Source: Candidatus Hydrogenedentota bacterium (GTDB taxonomy: Bacteria; Hydrogenedentota; Hydrogenedentia; Hydrogenedentales; SLHB01). Taken from it: DNA of 23,914 nucleotides. Position 1 is the stretch's first letter, and every line of letters starts with the position of its first letter. A program made the position numbers and the translations under genes. The notes beneath the pieces are model-generated. The model was not told where the DNA came from. It saw only the letters and a list, made by a program, of their open reading frames with translations, and searched no databases. The stretch is from the NCBI GenBank assembly GCA_003557825.1, contig PWNM01000085.1, forward strand, positions 1-23,914. The letters are read 5' to 3'. Positions 8,178 to 13,651 of the stretch are shown in pieces.

Positions 8178-9484
8178 AGGCCGTATTCGCGGAGCTTGTA
8201 AATCAGGTTGCGGCGGCTGATATTAAGGAGCTTGGCGGCCTGTGTTTTATTGCCTCCCGTTTTTTCGAGGGCTTCGAGGATCGCCTGCCGCTGGATGGCC
8301 TGCATGTCGCCCACGAGTACCGAACCGGAAGCTTCCGCCGAGACCGGCTCGCGCAGTTGGGGCGGCAGATCCTCCGGCAAGATCAGGGCGCCGTTGGCCA
8401 TGATGGCCGCCCGTTCGAGGGCGTTGCGGAGCTCGCGCAGGTTGCCGGGCCAATCATAATGCATCAGGGCCCGCTCGGCGGCGGGGGATAGACGCAGCCG
8501 TTTTTCGGCCAACACCTGCTCGGCCAGGGGAAGGATATCGTCCCGCCGGTCGCGCAGGGGCGGAATAGCAATGGCCACGACGTTGATGCGGTAGTACAAG
8601 TCCTCACGGAAAGTTCCGGCTTTCACTGCTTCTTCGAGGGGGCTGTTGGTGGCGGCGATGACCCGGGCGTCGGCATGTAAATCCCGTGTTCCGCCGACCC
8701 GCCGAAAAAGGCCGTTCTCCAGGATATGAAGCAGTTTGGGTTGGAGCGTCAGGGGCAACTCGCCGATCTCGTCGAGGAAGATCGTGCCGCCTTCGGCCTC
8801 CTCGAATCGGCCCTTCTTTTGCGCATCCGCCCCGGTAAACGCGCCTTTCTCGTGGCCGAAGAGTTCGCTCTCGATCAGGTTCTCCGGCAAGGCCCCGCAG
8901 TTCACCCGCACCAGCGGGCCATCGGCTCGGGGACTTCGATCATGGATATAGGTGGCCACCACGTCTTTCCCGACGCCGCTCTCGCCGAGCAGCAACACGG
9001 CCACGTCCGAACCGGCGGCCCGGAAGGCTTGTTGAAACACCTGCTGCATGGCAGGACTCTCGGCAATGATGCCCTTGGGCAGATCCAGCGTGTCTTCGCC
9101 CTGCGTGACGGATCGGCCCGGCGCATCGAGGGTATCGTCTACGGCGGCGATGAGTTCATCCAGATCGATGGGCTTTTCGATGTAATCGCGGGCTCCTGCT
9201 TTGATGGCCGACACGGCATCGCGGACATCGATATAGGCCGTGAGGAGGATCACCGGCAACGACGAATGCTCTGCTAAAATCTGCCGCAGAGCTTCCAGAC
9301 CTGAAATACCCGGAAGCCGGACATCGAGAATCATGAGATCGCATTGGCCGGCCTTCTCGACGGCTTCCTCGCCCGTGGCGCAGAGCAGGGTTTCGTAGCC
9401 TGCGCGGGTCAAGGCGTTGTCGAGCAGTTGCCGTTGGCCGGGGTCGTCGTCGACGACGGCGATGATCGGTTGTTTGGCGGTCAT
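8174..9484 (-). CDS. Sigma-54-dependent NtrC-family response regulator
   Basis: A 436-residue cytoplasmic activator with three domains. The receiver (5-118) has acidic residues D12-D14, phospho-Asp D54 in MILDVRLPG, T82 and K104. The AAA+ ATPase (about 138-370) has Walker A GESGVGKD (167-174), an intact sigma-54 contact loop GAFTGA (214-219), Walker B GGTIFLDEIGELP and the R-finger region. The Fis-type HTH (about 395-436) reads NKTQAAKLLNISRRNLIYKL. It should therefore open sigma-54 promoters when phosphorylated. It starts 5 nt after the kinase stop, so the pair forms one operon. Upstream on the same strand lie four sigma-54-type promoters, the likely targets. The best functional comparison is ZraR/AtoC; the signal is unknown. 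Confidence 0.95.
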   Translation of the reverse strand: MTAKQPIIAVVDDDPGQRQLLDNALTRAGYETLLCATGEEAVEKAGQCDLMILDVRLPGISGLEALRQILAEHSSLPVILLTAYIDVRDAVSAIKAGARDYIEKPIDLDELIAAVDDTLDAPGRSVTQGEDTLDLPKGIIAESPAMQQVFQQAFRAAGSDVAVLLLGESGVGKDVVATYIHDRSPRADGPLVRVNCGALPENLIESELFGHEKGAFTGADAQKKGRFEEAEGGTIFLDEIGELPLTLQPKLLHILENGLFRRVGGTRDLHADARVIAATNSPLEEAVKAGTFREDLYYRINVVAIAIPPLRDRRDDILPLAEQVLAEKRLRLSPAAERALMHYDWPGNLRELRNALERAAIMANGALILPEDLPPQLREPVSAEASGSVLVGDMQAIQRQAILEALEKTGGNKTQAAKLLNISRRNLIYKLREYGL

Positions 9485-9489
9485 GGGGC

Positions 9490-10893
9490 CTATGATACCG
9501 GAGTCAACCCGGCGAGGGACACCTTGGTTCCGCTGCCCGGTTCGGATGTGATGCGCAGTTCCCAGCCGTGGGCATCGGCAATGCGGTTCACGATGGCCAG
9601 GCCAAGGCCGCTGCCGTTCGCGCTGCGCGTAAAATAGGGCTCGGTCACATGGGGCAGGTCTTCCGGGGCAATGCCTCGGCCCGTGTCGCGCACCTCGATG
9701 GTCACCGAACCGTCGGCACCGTGCTTTGCCTCGAACCGCACCGTGCCTGGGCCGTCCAGCGCGTGAACGGCGTTGATCCCCAGGTTGAATAACGCCCGGC
9801 GAAGCATGTCGCTATCGGCCCAGATGGTCAATTCGGAATCGGAATAATGGTGTTCGAGAACGGCTCCCTCGGGCGCTTCGGTCCGCAGGAGCCGGGTCAC
9901 GTCGTCAAACAGGGCGTTCAGTTCTACCGACTCGCGTTGGGGTTCTACGGGTCGGGCCAGTTGCAGAAACGAGTTGATACGGCCCACGGTACGATCTACT
10001 TCGTCGATGGCTTCGCCCGCCATGCGGCGCACCGATTCCGTGGATTCGTTGTCGCCGGTGATGGACTGCATCAGACCCCGGACGATGCCGAGGGGATTGC
10101 GGGTTTCGTGGGCAAGGCCCGCGCCGAGCTGAGCGAGCCGTTCCTGCTCGGCTGCTTGCTCGTGCATCCGCCAGAGCTGGGCTTCGAGGGTTTGCCGCCG
10201 TTCCCATAGGGCGTAGACGACGCCGGTCAACACGACCAACAGCGCCAGGCCTGCCAGGGCCACGCCCAGCCGCATCCGGGCCGAAGCAATGCGCTCGGTC
10301 AGCTCCGCAGCATCAAGGGCGACCGCGATCCGCAACGGTCCCTCCGGCAGATCGACCCAATGTTCGCGGCCCCGAGGCTGACGGCCGATGCCGGGTCCGC
10401 GGGGCTCGGTGGGCGGCGGCATGGTTCGATGAAACCGGGCGCACTCGTTCCGGGGCATCCATGTTGCATCGATCCGCGCCTCGGTCCATTCTCCGGGATC
10501 GGTCAGAAGCTCCAGCTCGCCGGCCACCATAAACGGTGCGCCGTCTTCAGAGGCAAGCAAAATGGTCAGGGCAGGGGACGTATCCAGGAGACGTTCGAGA
10601 TACTCGTACAACCGCGCTTCGATGTACTGGGCCCCGTGCCGGGCATGGACGTTGACGCCGGCCTCCACGGCGCCGATGATGGTCAGCGCTTCCCGCGTCA
10701 TGGCCGTCCGTTCCAGATCGAGGGTGCGGCGGTACTGCGAGATGAGCAACGCGGCGGCGGCGATCACCAAGATAAGCGTCAGCCCGCTCACGGCACATCG
10801 CCGCAGCCTCCTGCGGGAAGACACGGAGAACCGGGACGGCGGCTCGGGGTCCGCCGTCCCGGTTGGGGAAATGGGTTCCGAATGGGACATCAT
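9490..10893 (-). CDS. Membrane sensor histidine kinase, ZraS/NtrB-like
   Basis: A 467-residue two-pass sensor kinase. Transmembrane segments at about 35-53 and 208-230 enclose an extracytoplasmic sensor of about 155 residues with no recognised ligand motif. The sensor has a Pro/Gly/Arg-rich stretch around 157-177 that loosely echoes the composition of the secreted proteins encoded upstream. The kinase core has phospho-acceptor H262 in GLAHETRNPLG, the N box with N370/N374, the G1 box DTGRGIAPEDL and the ATP lid GSGLGLAIVNRI. No PAS, HAMP or receiver domain is seen. The start at 10893 or 10890 lacks a good Shine-Dalgarno and lies 19 nt after the stop of small-protein gene A. It is presumably the partner of the adjacent sigma-54 activator. 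Confidence 0.93.
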   Translation of the reverse strand: MMSHSEPISPTGTADPEPPSRFSVSSRRRLRRCAVSGLTLILVIAAAALLISQYRRTLDLERTAMTREALTIIGAVEAGVNVHARHGAQYIEARLYEYLERLLDTSPALTILLASEDGAPFMVAGELELLTDPGEWTEARIDATWMPRNECARFHRTMPPPTEPRGPGIGRQPRGREHWVDLPEGPLRIAVALDAAELTERIASARMRLGVALAGLALLVVLTGVVYALWERRQTLEAQLWRMHEQAAEQERLAQLGAGLAHETRNPLGIVRGLMQSITGDNESTESVRRMAGEAIDEVDRTVGRINSFLQLARPVEPQRESVELNALFDDVTRLLRTEAPEGAVLEHHYSDSELTIWADSDMLRRALFNLGINAVHALDGPGTVRFEAKHGADGSVTIEVRDTGRGIAPEDLPHVTEPYFTRSANGSGLGLAIVNRIADAHGWELRITSEPGSGTKVSLAGLTPVS

Positions 10894-10912
10894 GTGACAG
10901 TGTTAGCAGCTA

Positions 10913-11167
10913 TTAGTTGCATCCAGGACCGCTGCCGTCCTGAGGGCCGCGCCGCATTCCGCGCCCGCCGCCATTGGCGCGTCCGCGACCGTCATGGGGA
11001 CCAATGGCCTGACCCGGTCCTTGGCCCTGACCGCTGCCGTCTTGGGCGCCAATTCCCGGGCCCTGGCCACGGCCTTGACCGCGACCCTGCTGGGCTTCGG
11101 CCGGAATGGCGATCAGCATGGCCACGACCAACGCGATTGCGATGCTTAGCATCAATGTCTTACGCAT
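10913..11167 (-). CDS. Small secreted Gly/Gln/Arg-rich protein A
   Basis: An 84-residue protein of no known family. Residues 1-25 are a clear Sec signal peptide ending AEA (cleavage before QQGRG). The mature part of about 59 residues is low complexity, rich in Gly, Gln, Arg and Asp, with AQDGSGQGQGPG and the C-terminal motif PQDGSGPGCN, whose single Cys is next to last. The start is fixed by AAAGGAGG 7 nt upstream. It has the sigma-54-type promoter at 11264-11279 and a 5' hairpin. No terminator follows, and the histidine kinase starts 19 nt later, so it should be the first gene of an A-kinase-regulator operon. It is 84% or more identical to B over the signal peptide. The function is unknown; metal binding or an envelope-stress role are only possibilities. 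Confidence 0.72.
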   Translation of the reverse strand: MRKTLMLSIAIALVVAMLIAIPAEAQQGRGQGRGQGPGIGAQDGSGQGQGPGQAIGPHDGRGRANGGGRGMRRGPQDGSGPGCN

Positions 11168-11232
11168 GGTGTTATCCTCCTTTGCGTATTCTGCCACAGG
11201 CGCGAGGCCCAATGACAGGTTCAACTGGTGTC

Positions 11233-11250
11233 CGGCCCGCCTTCGGGCCG
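11233..11250 (-). other. 5'-terminal mRNA hairpin of gene A
   Basis: CGGCCCG (11233-11239) and CGGGCCG (11244-11250) pair around a 4-nt loop. The hairpin begins 14 nt from the -12 element, i.e. at about +3 of the predicted transcript. Such hairpins can protect 5' ends from decay. The same element occurs before B, C and E. Confidence 0.55.
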
Positions 11251-11263
11251 CTATCTGTATAGA

Positions 11264-11279
11264 GCAACCGCCATGCCAA
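11264..11279 (-). promoter_or_regulatory. Sigma-54-type promoter of gene A and the kinase-regulator operon
   Basis: The minus strand reads TTGGCATGGCGGTTGC. The -24 GG and -12 GC are 10 nt apart, against the consensus TTGGCACG-N4-TTGC, with one core difference (CAT for CAC). The predicted start is near 11252, giving a leader of about 85 nt. Confidence 0.65.
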
Positions 11280-11337
11280 CAAAAACAGGGCCTTTGGGGC
11301 CATTGACTATGCAAATAACGTCGATCATCCCTGCAAC

Positions 11338-11354
11338 TGTGCAACCCTTGCGCA
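11338..11354 (-). promoter_or_regulatory. Dyad, candidate activator (UAS) site upstream of A
   Basis: TGTGCAA-CCC-TTGCGCA is a 17-bp 7-3-7 dyad with one mismatched pair, about 60 bp upstream of the -24 element, where NtrC-family proteins usually bind. A matching dyad with a different spacer lies upstream of E. Confidence 0.45.
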
Positions 11355-11450
11355 GATGGCATGTGTGTCGGTACATCGGTGGTTGTGAGATCATATATGC
11401 ATGAGATGGCCAAAGAGCGATAACAGGACTGGGTTTGGAGAAAAGCGGAA

Positions 11451-11484
11451 GCCGAGACGACGGCTATCGAGCTGTCGTCTCGGC
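11451..11484 (-). terminator. Terminator-like hairpin after gene B
   Basis: GCCGAGACGAC (11451-11461) pairs with GTCGTCTCGGC (11474-11484). In minus-strand sense a T-rich stretch (TTCCGCTTTTC) follows. It lies about 50 nt beyond the B stop and should separate B from the A operon. Confidence 0.6.
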
Positions 11485-11534
11485 CTGTGAGTGACGATTT
11501 ATTACAGGAGCTCTATCCCTGGGAAAGCCTGTCG

Positions 11535-11813
11535 CTAATTCTTGGCGCAATTGGATCGATCACAGCCCGTGTTGGGTCCGCTACCGTCCCGTAGGCCTTG
11601 GCGCATTCCGCGCCGAGGTCCATTTCCCATTCCGGCCCGGCCCTGACCGGCTCCTTGACCCAGGCCTTGGCCTTGGCCGCTTCCGTCTTGGGCCTGGATG
11701 CGCTGGTCTTGTCCTCGACCGCCTCCGCGACCCTGCTGGGCCTCGGCAGGAATGGCGATCAGCATGGCCACGACCAACGCGATTGCGATGCTTAGCATCA
11801 ACGTCTTACGCAT
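11535..11813 (-). CDS. Small secreted Gly/Gln/Arg-rich protein B
   Basis: A 92-residue paralogue of A. The first 28 residues, including the signal peptide, are identical to A (MRKTLMLSIAIALVVAMLIA, then IPAEAQQG). The mature part contains QAQDGSGQGQGLGQG and ends LRDGSGP, then TGCDRSNCAKN, giving two Cys at the C-terminus instead of one. No known family was recognised. AAAGGAGG lies 7 nt before the start. It has its own sigma-54-type promoter (11910-11925), a 5' hairpin (11879-11896) and a terminator-like hairpin (11451-11484), so it looks monocistronic. The near-identity with A at DNA level shows a recent tandem duplication. The product should be exported; its function is unknown. Confidence 0.7.
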   Translation of the reverse strand: MRKTLMLSIAIALVVAMLIAIPAEAQQGRGGGRGQDQRIQAQDGSGQGQGLGQGAGQGRAGMGNGPRRGMRQGLRDGSGPNTGCDRSNCAKN

Positions 11814-11878
11814 GGTGTTATCCTCCTTTGCGTATTCTGCCACAGGCGCGAAGCCCGATGACAGGTTCAACTGGTGTC

Positions 11879-11896
11879 CGGCCCGCCTTCGGGCCG
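11879..11896 (-). other. 5'-terminal mRNA hairpin of gene B
   Basis: This is identical to the A hairpin: a 7-bp CGGCCCG/CGGGCCG stem beginning 14 nt from the -12 element. Confidence 0.55.
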
Positions 11897-11909
11897 CTAT
11901 CTGTATAGA

Positions 11910-11925
11910 GCAACCGCCATGCCAA
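11910..11925 (-). promoter_or_regulatory. Sigma-54-type promoter of gene B
   Basis: The minus strand reads TTGGCATGGCGGTTGC, as at A, with a predicted start near 11898. Confidence 0.65.
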
Positions 11926-11983
11926 TAAAAACAGGGCCTTTGGGGCCATTGACTATGCAAATAACGTCGATCATCCCTGCAAC

Positions 11984-12000
11984 TATGCAACCCTTGCGCA
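11984..12000 (-). promoter_or_regulatory. Partly degenerate dyad upstream of B
   Basis: TATGCAA-CCC-TTGCGCA stands at the same distance from the promoter as the A dyad, but one arm carries a substitution that lowers its symmetry. Confidence 0.35.
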
Positions 12001-12042
12001 GATGGGCTCTGCGAGTGCCAATAGCTTGGCGGAGCAAATTGA

Positions 12043-12078
12043 AACCGGGATAACGGCATAGTGTCCGTCGTCCCGGTT
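12043..12078 (-). terminator. Terminator-like hairpin after gene C
   Basis: AACCGGGA (12043-12050) pairs with TCCCGGTT (12071-12078), with inner ACGG/CCGT pairing across a small internal loop. In minus-strand sense TTTCAATTT follows. It lies 36 nt past the C stop. Confidence 0.6.
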
Positions 12079-12113
12079 CCAGCTGGGTAGTTTCCGAGGT
12101 GCATGACGCCGGG

Positions 12114-12572
12114 CTAGCGCATGCGGCCGGTTCCATCTCGTTGTCCTTGGCCTGCTCCGCGACCAGGGCCACGTCCCGTACCGTCGCGTGGCGTATCGCC
12201 CCGACCGCCGCCATCCCAGAACTGCTCCCGTTCGTCATGGCCATTTTGAGGGGCAACGCCTCGAGCACTTCCATCCTGTGATCGACTACCTTGCCCTGGA
12301 CCCCGGCCATCCTGCGGAGCCTCGCCGAGAGCCCTGCCATCCTGAGCCTGGATGCCGTTTCCCTCGCCGCGGCCGGTACCGTCCATCGGGGCATCCCCAA
12401 GGGCGCTACCATTCAAGGCCGGTTCACCTGCGCCTTGTCCGCGGCCGTCTCGCATTCCATGCCCTTGATCCGGGAGTTCCCGCGTATCCATTACCTGGTC
12501 CGATTCCTCTTCGAAGAACCCGCATGCGGGCAACACAACAAGCGCGAGGACGCCTATCATCAGCATACGCAT
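12114..12572 (-). CDS. Putative lipoprotein C with imperfect 16-residue Gly/Asp repeats
   Basis: A 152-residue protein. The N-terminus MRMLMIGVLALVVLPAC is a short lipoprotein signal with a lipobox LPAC, placing the acylated Cys at position 17, so the protein should be membrane-anchored. The mature part is Gly/Asp/Arg-rich and holds four imperfect repeats at about 54-69, 78-93, 100-114 and 120-135 with consensus DG-x-A-x-G-x-A-P-x-DG-x-G-x-G. The same unit occurs once in E. It ends QRDGTGRMR and lacks the terminal Cys of A, B, D and E. AGGAGG precedes the start. Its promoter region is homologous to the others but much diverged, so C is an older member of the cluster. No known family was recognised. 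Confidence 0.72.
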   Translation of the reverse strand: MRMLMIGVLALVVLPACGFFEEESDQVMDTRELPDQGHGMRDGRGQGAGEPALNGSALGDAPMDGTGRGEGNGIQAQDGRALGEAPQDGRGPGQGSRSQDGSARGVAPQNGHDEREQFWDGGGRGDTPRDGTGRGPGRGAGQGQRDGTGRMR

Positions 12573-12600
12573 CGTTCGTTTCCTCCTGTTCGTTTTCCGT

Positions 12601-12620
12601 CATAGGCGCAAAAGCCTATG
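12601..12620 (-). other. Second leader hairpin of gene C
   Basis: CATAGGC and GCCTATG form a perfect 7-bp stem with a 6-nt loop, about 28 nt before the start codon. A hairpin occurs at the same place before E (13510-13525). The aligned positions before A and B pair poorly. Confidence 0.4.
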
Positions 12621-12637
12621 CCGGAGTTTCATGTCCC

Positions 12638-12657
12638 GCGGCTCCCAACGGAACCGC
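12638..12657 (-). other. 5'-terminal mRNA hairpin of gene C (covarying)
   Basis: In minus-strand sense GCGGTTCC pairs with GGAGCCGC around a 4-nt loop, again starting 14 nt from the -12 element. The sequence differs from the A/B/E hairpin but the pairing is kept. One pair is a U-G wobble only in the minus-strand transcript, which agrees with the proposed direction. Confidence 0.55.
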
Positions 12658-12670
12658 TACATACCATCGC

Positions 12671-12686
12671 GCAATTGTCATGCCGA
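12671..12686 (-). promoter_or_regulatory. Sigma-54-type promoter of gene C
   Basis: The minus strand reads TCGGCATGACAATTGC: GG-N10-GC with GGCATG and TTGC kept although the flanks differ strongly from the A/B/E copies. The predicted start is near 12659. Confidence 0.6.
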
Positions 12687-12696
12687 TAAATACAAA

Positions 12697-12732
12697 GACC
12701 GAGGCCACGGCGCGATATCCGTGGCCTCGGTC
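12697..12732 (-). terminator. Terminator hairpin after gene D
   Basis: A perfect 14-bp inverted repeat (GACCGAGGCCACGG / CCGTGGCCTCGGTC) with an 8-nt loop lies 37 nt past the D stop. In minus-strand sense CTTTGTATTTA follows. It ends 10 nt before the -24 element of the C promoter. Confidence 0.72.
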
Positions 12733-12769
12733 ATAAAACAGGCGCTTGACAAGAACCAGATGTTTGGAT

Positions 12770-13036
12770 CTATTGGGGGCAATTGGGCCCGGTACCATCC
12801 CGAAGCCGATGTCGCTGGCGGCCACCGTTTCCCGTACCGTCAGCGGGACCTTGACCCCGGCCGACGCGAGCTCCCTGTCCCGGTCCTTGTCCTTGTCCTG
12901 GGGTGGTTTCAGCCTGAATCGATTGCCCTTGGCCCTGACCACGGCCTTGGCCGCCCCGTTGTGCCTCAGCCGGCATAGCGAGTATCATGGCAACAACAAG
13001 AGCCGCCGCTATACTCATTATCAAAGTCTTACTCAT
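12770..13036 (-). CDS. Small secreted Gly/Gln/Arg-rich protein D
   Basis: An 88-residue member of the A/B/E family. MSKTLIMSIAAALVVAMILA with cleavage after AEA is a Sec signal peptide. The mature part is RGGQGRGQGQGQS-like and ends LRDGTGPNCPQ, so the DG[ST]GPxC C-terminal motif is present. The start is set by AAGGAG 8 nt upstream. A strong 14-bp terminator follows. Unlike A, B, C and E, no -24/-12 element was found in the 181 nt before it. The hairpin after E lacks a T-run, so D may be reached by read-through from the E promoter. The function is unknown. Confidence 0.7.
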   Translation of the reverse strand: MSKTLIMSIAAALVVAMILAMPAEAQRGGQGRGQGQGQSIQAETTPGQGQGPGQGARVGRGQGPADGTGNGGRQRHRLRDGTGPNCPQ

Positions 13037-13149
13037 GGTGTTATTCTCCTTGCGGTATCTTTCTGACGTAACGCCGAAAGTAGATTGCATCGTACTGGGG
13101 GATTACCCATTGAGCCTTTTGCTGCTTCATGGGAAAGCCGATGGGTGAC

Positions 13150-13183
13150 ATCGAGACGGCATCACTGAAGACGCCGTCTCGAT
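13150..13183 (-). terminator. Hairpin between E and D, weak terminator candidate
   Basis: ATCGAGACGGC (13150-13160) pairs with GCCGTCTCGAT (13173-13183), an 11-bp stem with a 12-nt loop, 35 nt past the E stop. No T-run follows in either direction, so read-through into D is possible. Confidence 0.4.
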
Positions 13184-13217
13184 CGTCGAAAAGATGCTTA
13201 TGTTGTACCCTCATTCG

Positions 13218-13481
13218 CTAGTTGTTGCAGCGGGGGCCGGTACCATCCTGGGGGCCGACTCGGTGTCCCCGTCCGGGACCCCGTCCGCTTCCGTCTTGAG
13301 GGCCGTGGGCGCGTCCGCGACCGTCACGTGGAGCGGCTTCGCCCATGCTGCCATCTCGCGGTCCTTGGCGCAAGCCTTGTCCCGGACCCTGTCCTTCAGC
13401 CTCTTGGGCCTCGATGGGCAGCGCCAGAGTCAGACCGGCGACAAGCGCGATTGCCAGTCCTAGAATCAACGTCTTACGCAT
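13218..13481 (-). CDS. Small secreted Gly/Arg/Asp-rich protein E
   Basis: An 87-residue family member. MRKTLILGLAIALVAGLTLA followed by LPIEA is a Sec signal peptide. The mature chain holds DGSMGEAAPRDGRGRA (about 43-58), which matches the repeat unit of lipoprotein C, and ends GPQDGTGPRCNN with the family C-terminal motif and one Cys. GGAGGG lies upstream of the start. The control region has the sigma-54-type promoter (13578-13593), the best-conserved dyad (13652-13668) and both leader hairpins. No known family was recognised. It is the first gene of the cluster in transcription order and lies directly after the beta-helix protein gene. Confidence 0.7.
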   Translation of the reverse strand: MRKTLILGLAIALVAGLTLALPIEAQEAEGQGPGQGLRQGPRDGSMGEAAPRDGRGRAHGPQDGSGRGPGRGHRVGPQDGTGPRCNN

Positions 13482-13509
13482 GGTGTTACCCTCCTTATCG
13501 TATGTTGTC

Positions 13510-13525
13510 TCGGGCCAAAGCCCGA
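13510..13525 (-). other. Second leader hairpin of gene E
   Basis: TCGGGC and GCCCGA pair as a 6-bp stem around a 4-nt loop, about 29 nt before the start codon, the same position as the 12601-12620 hairpin of C. Confidence 0.4.
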
Positions 13526-13545
13526 TGACAGGTTCAACTGGTGTC

Positions 13546-13563
13546 CGGCCCGCCTTCGGGCCG
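13546..13563 (-). other. 5'-terminal mRNA hairpin of gene E
   Basis: The 7-bp CGGCCCG/CGGGCCG stem is the same as for A and B, here 15 nt from the -12 element because of the inserted base. Confidence 0.5.
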
Positions 13564-13577
13564 CTATCTGTATAGGA

Positions 13578-13593
13578 GCAACCGCCATGCCAA
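13578..13593 (-). promoter_or_regulatory. Sigma-54-type promoter of gene E
   Basis: The minus strand reads TTGGCATGGCGGTTGC with GG-N10-GC spacing. The predicted start is near 13566. Confidence 0.65.
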
Positions 13594-13651
13594 CAAAAAC
13601 CGGCCCTTTGGGGCCATTGACTATGCAAATAACGTCGATCATCCCTGCAAC

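Larger units (their letters stand above)
11081..11359. repeat. 279-bp direct repeat, copy 1 (A signal peptide plus control region)
   Basis: This segment covers the 5' part of gene A, its leader, promoter and upstream dyad. It aligns without gaps to 11727-12005 with 7 differences by eye (about 97% identity). The identity ends inside the Gly-rich coding part, so control region and signal peptide are duplicated as a cassette while the mature proteins diverge. Confidence 0.85.
11727..12005. repeat. 279-bp direct repeat, copy 2 (B signal peptide plus control region)
   Basis: This is the counterpart of 11081-11359 at a 646-bp offset, gap-free with 7 differences. One difference falls in the upstream dyad (TATGCAA instead of TGTGCAA), which weakens it. 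The -24/-12 promoter and the 5' hairpin are unchanged. Confidence 0.85.

Noticed and set aside
7208..8491. 427-codon plus-strand frame within priA
   Set aside because: It is an out-of-frame shadow of priA with Arg/Pro/Gly-rich composition. PriA motifs are intact in the other frame.
10360..11262. Long plus-strand frames opposite the kinase and gene A
   Set aside because: They are shadows of the minus-strand genes in GC-rich sequence, with no start signals or recognisable domains.
11264..11310. IHF-type site between dyad and promoter
   Set aside because: The best match to WATCAR-N4-TTR, in the conserved ATGATCGACGTTATTTG stretch, has at least three mismatches.
11251..11328. 25-codon leader ORF (MIDVICIVNGPKGPVF...) repeated before A, B and E
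   Set aside because: It overlaps the predicted sigma-54 promoter, has no ribosome-binding site, and in the E copy an inserted base shifts the frame. It is better explained as duplicated control DNA.
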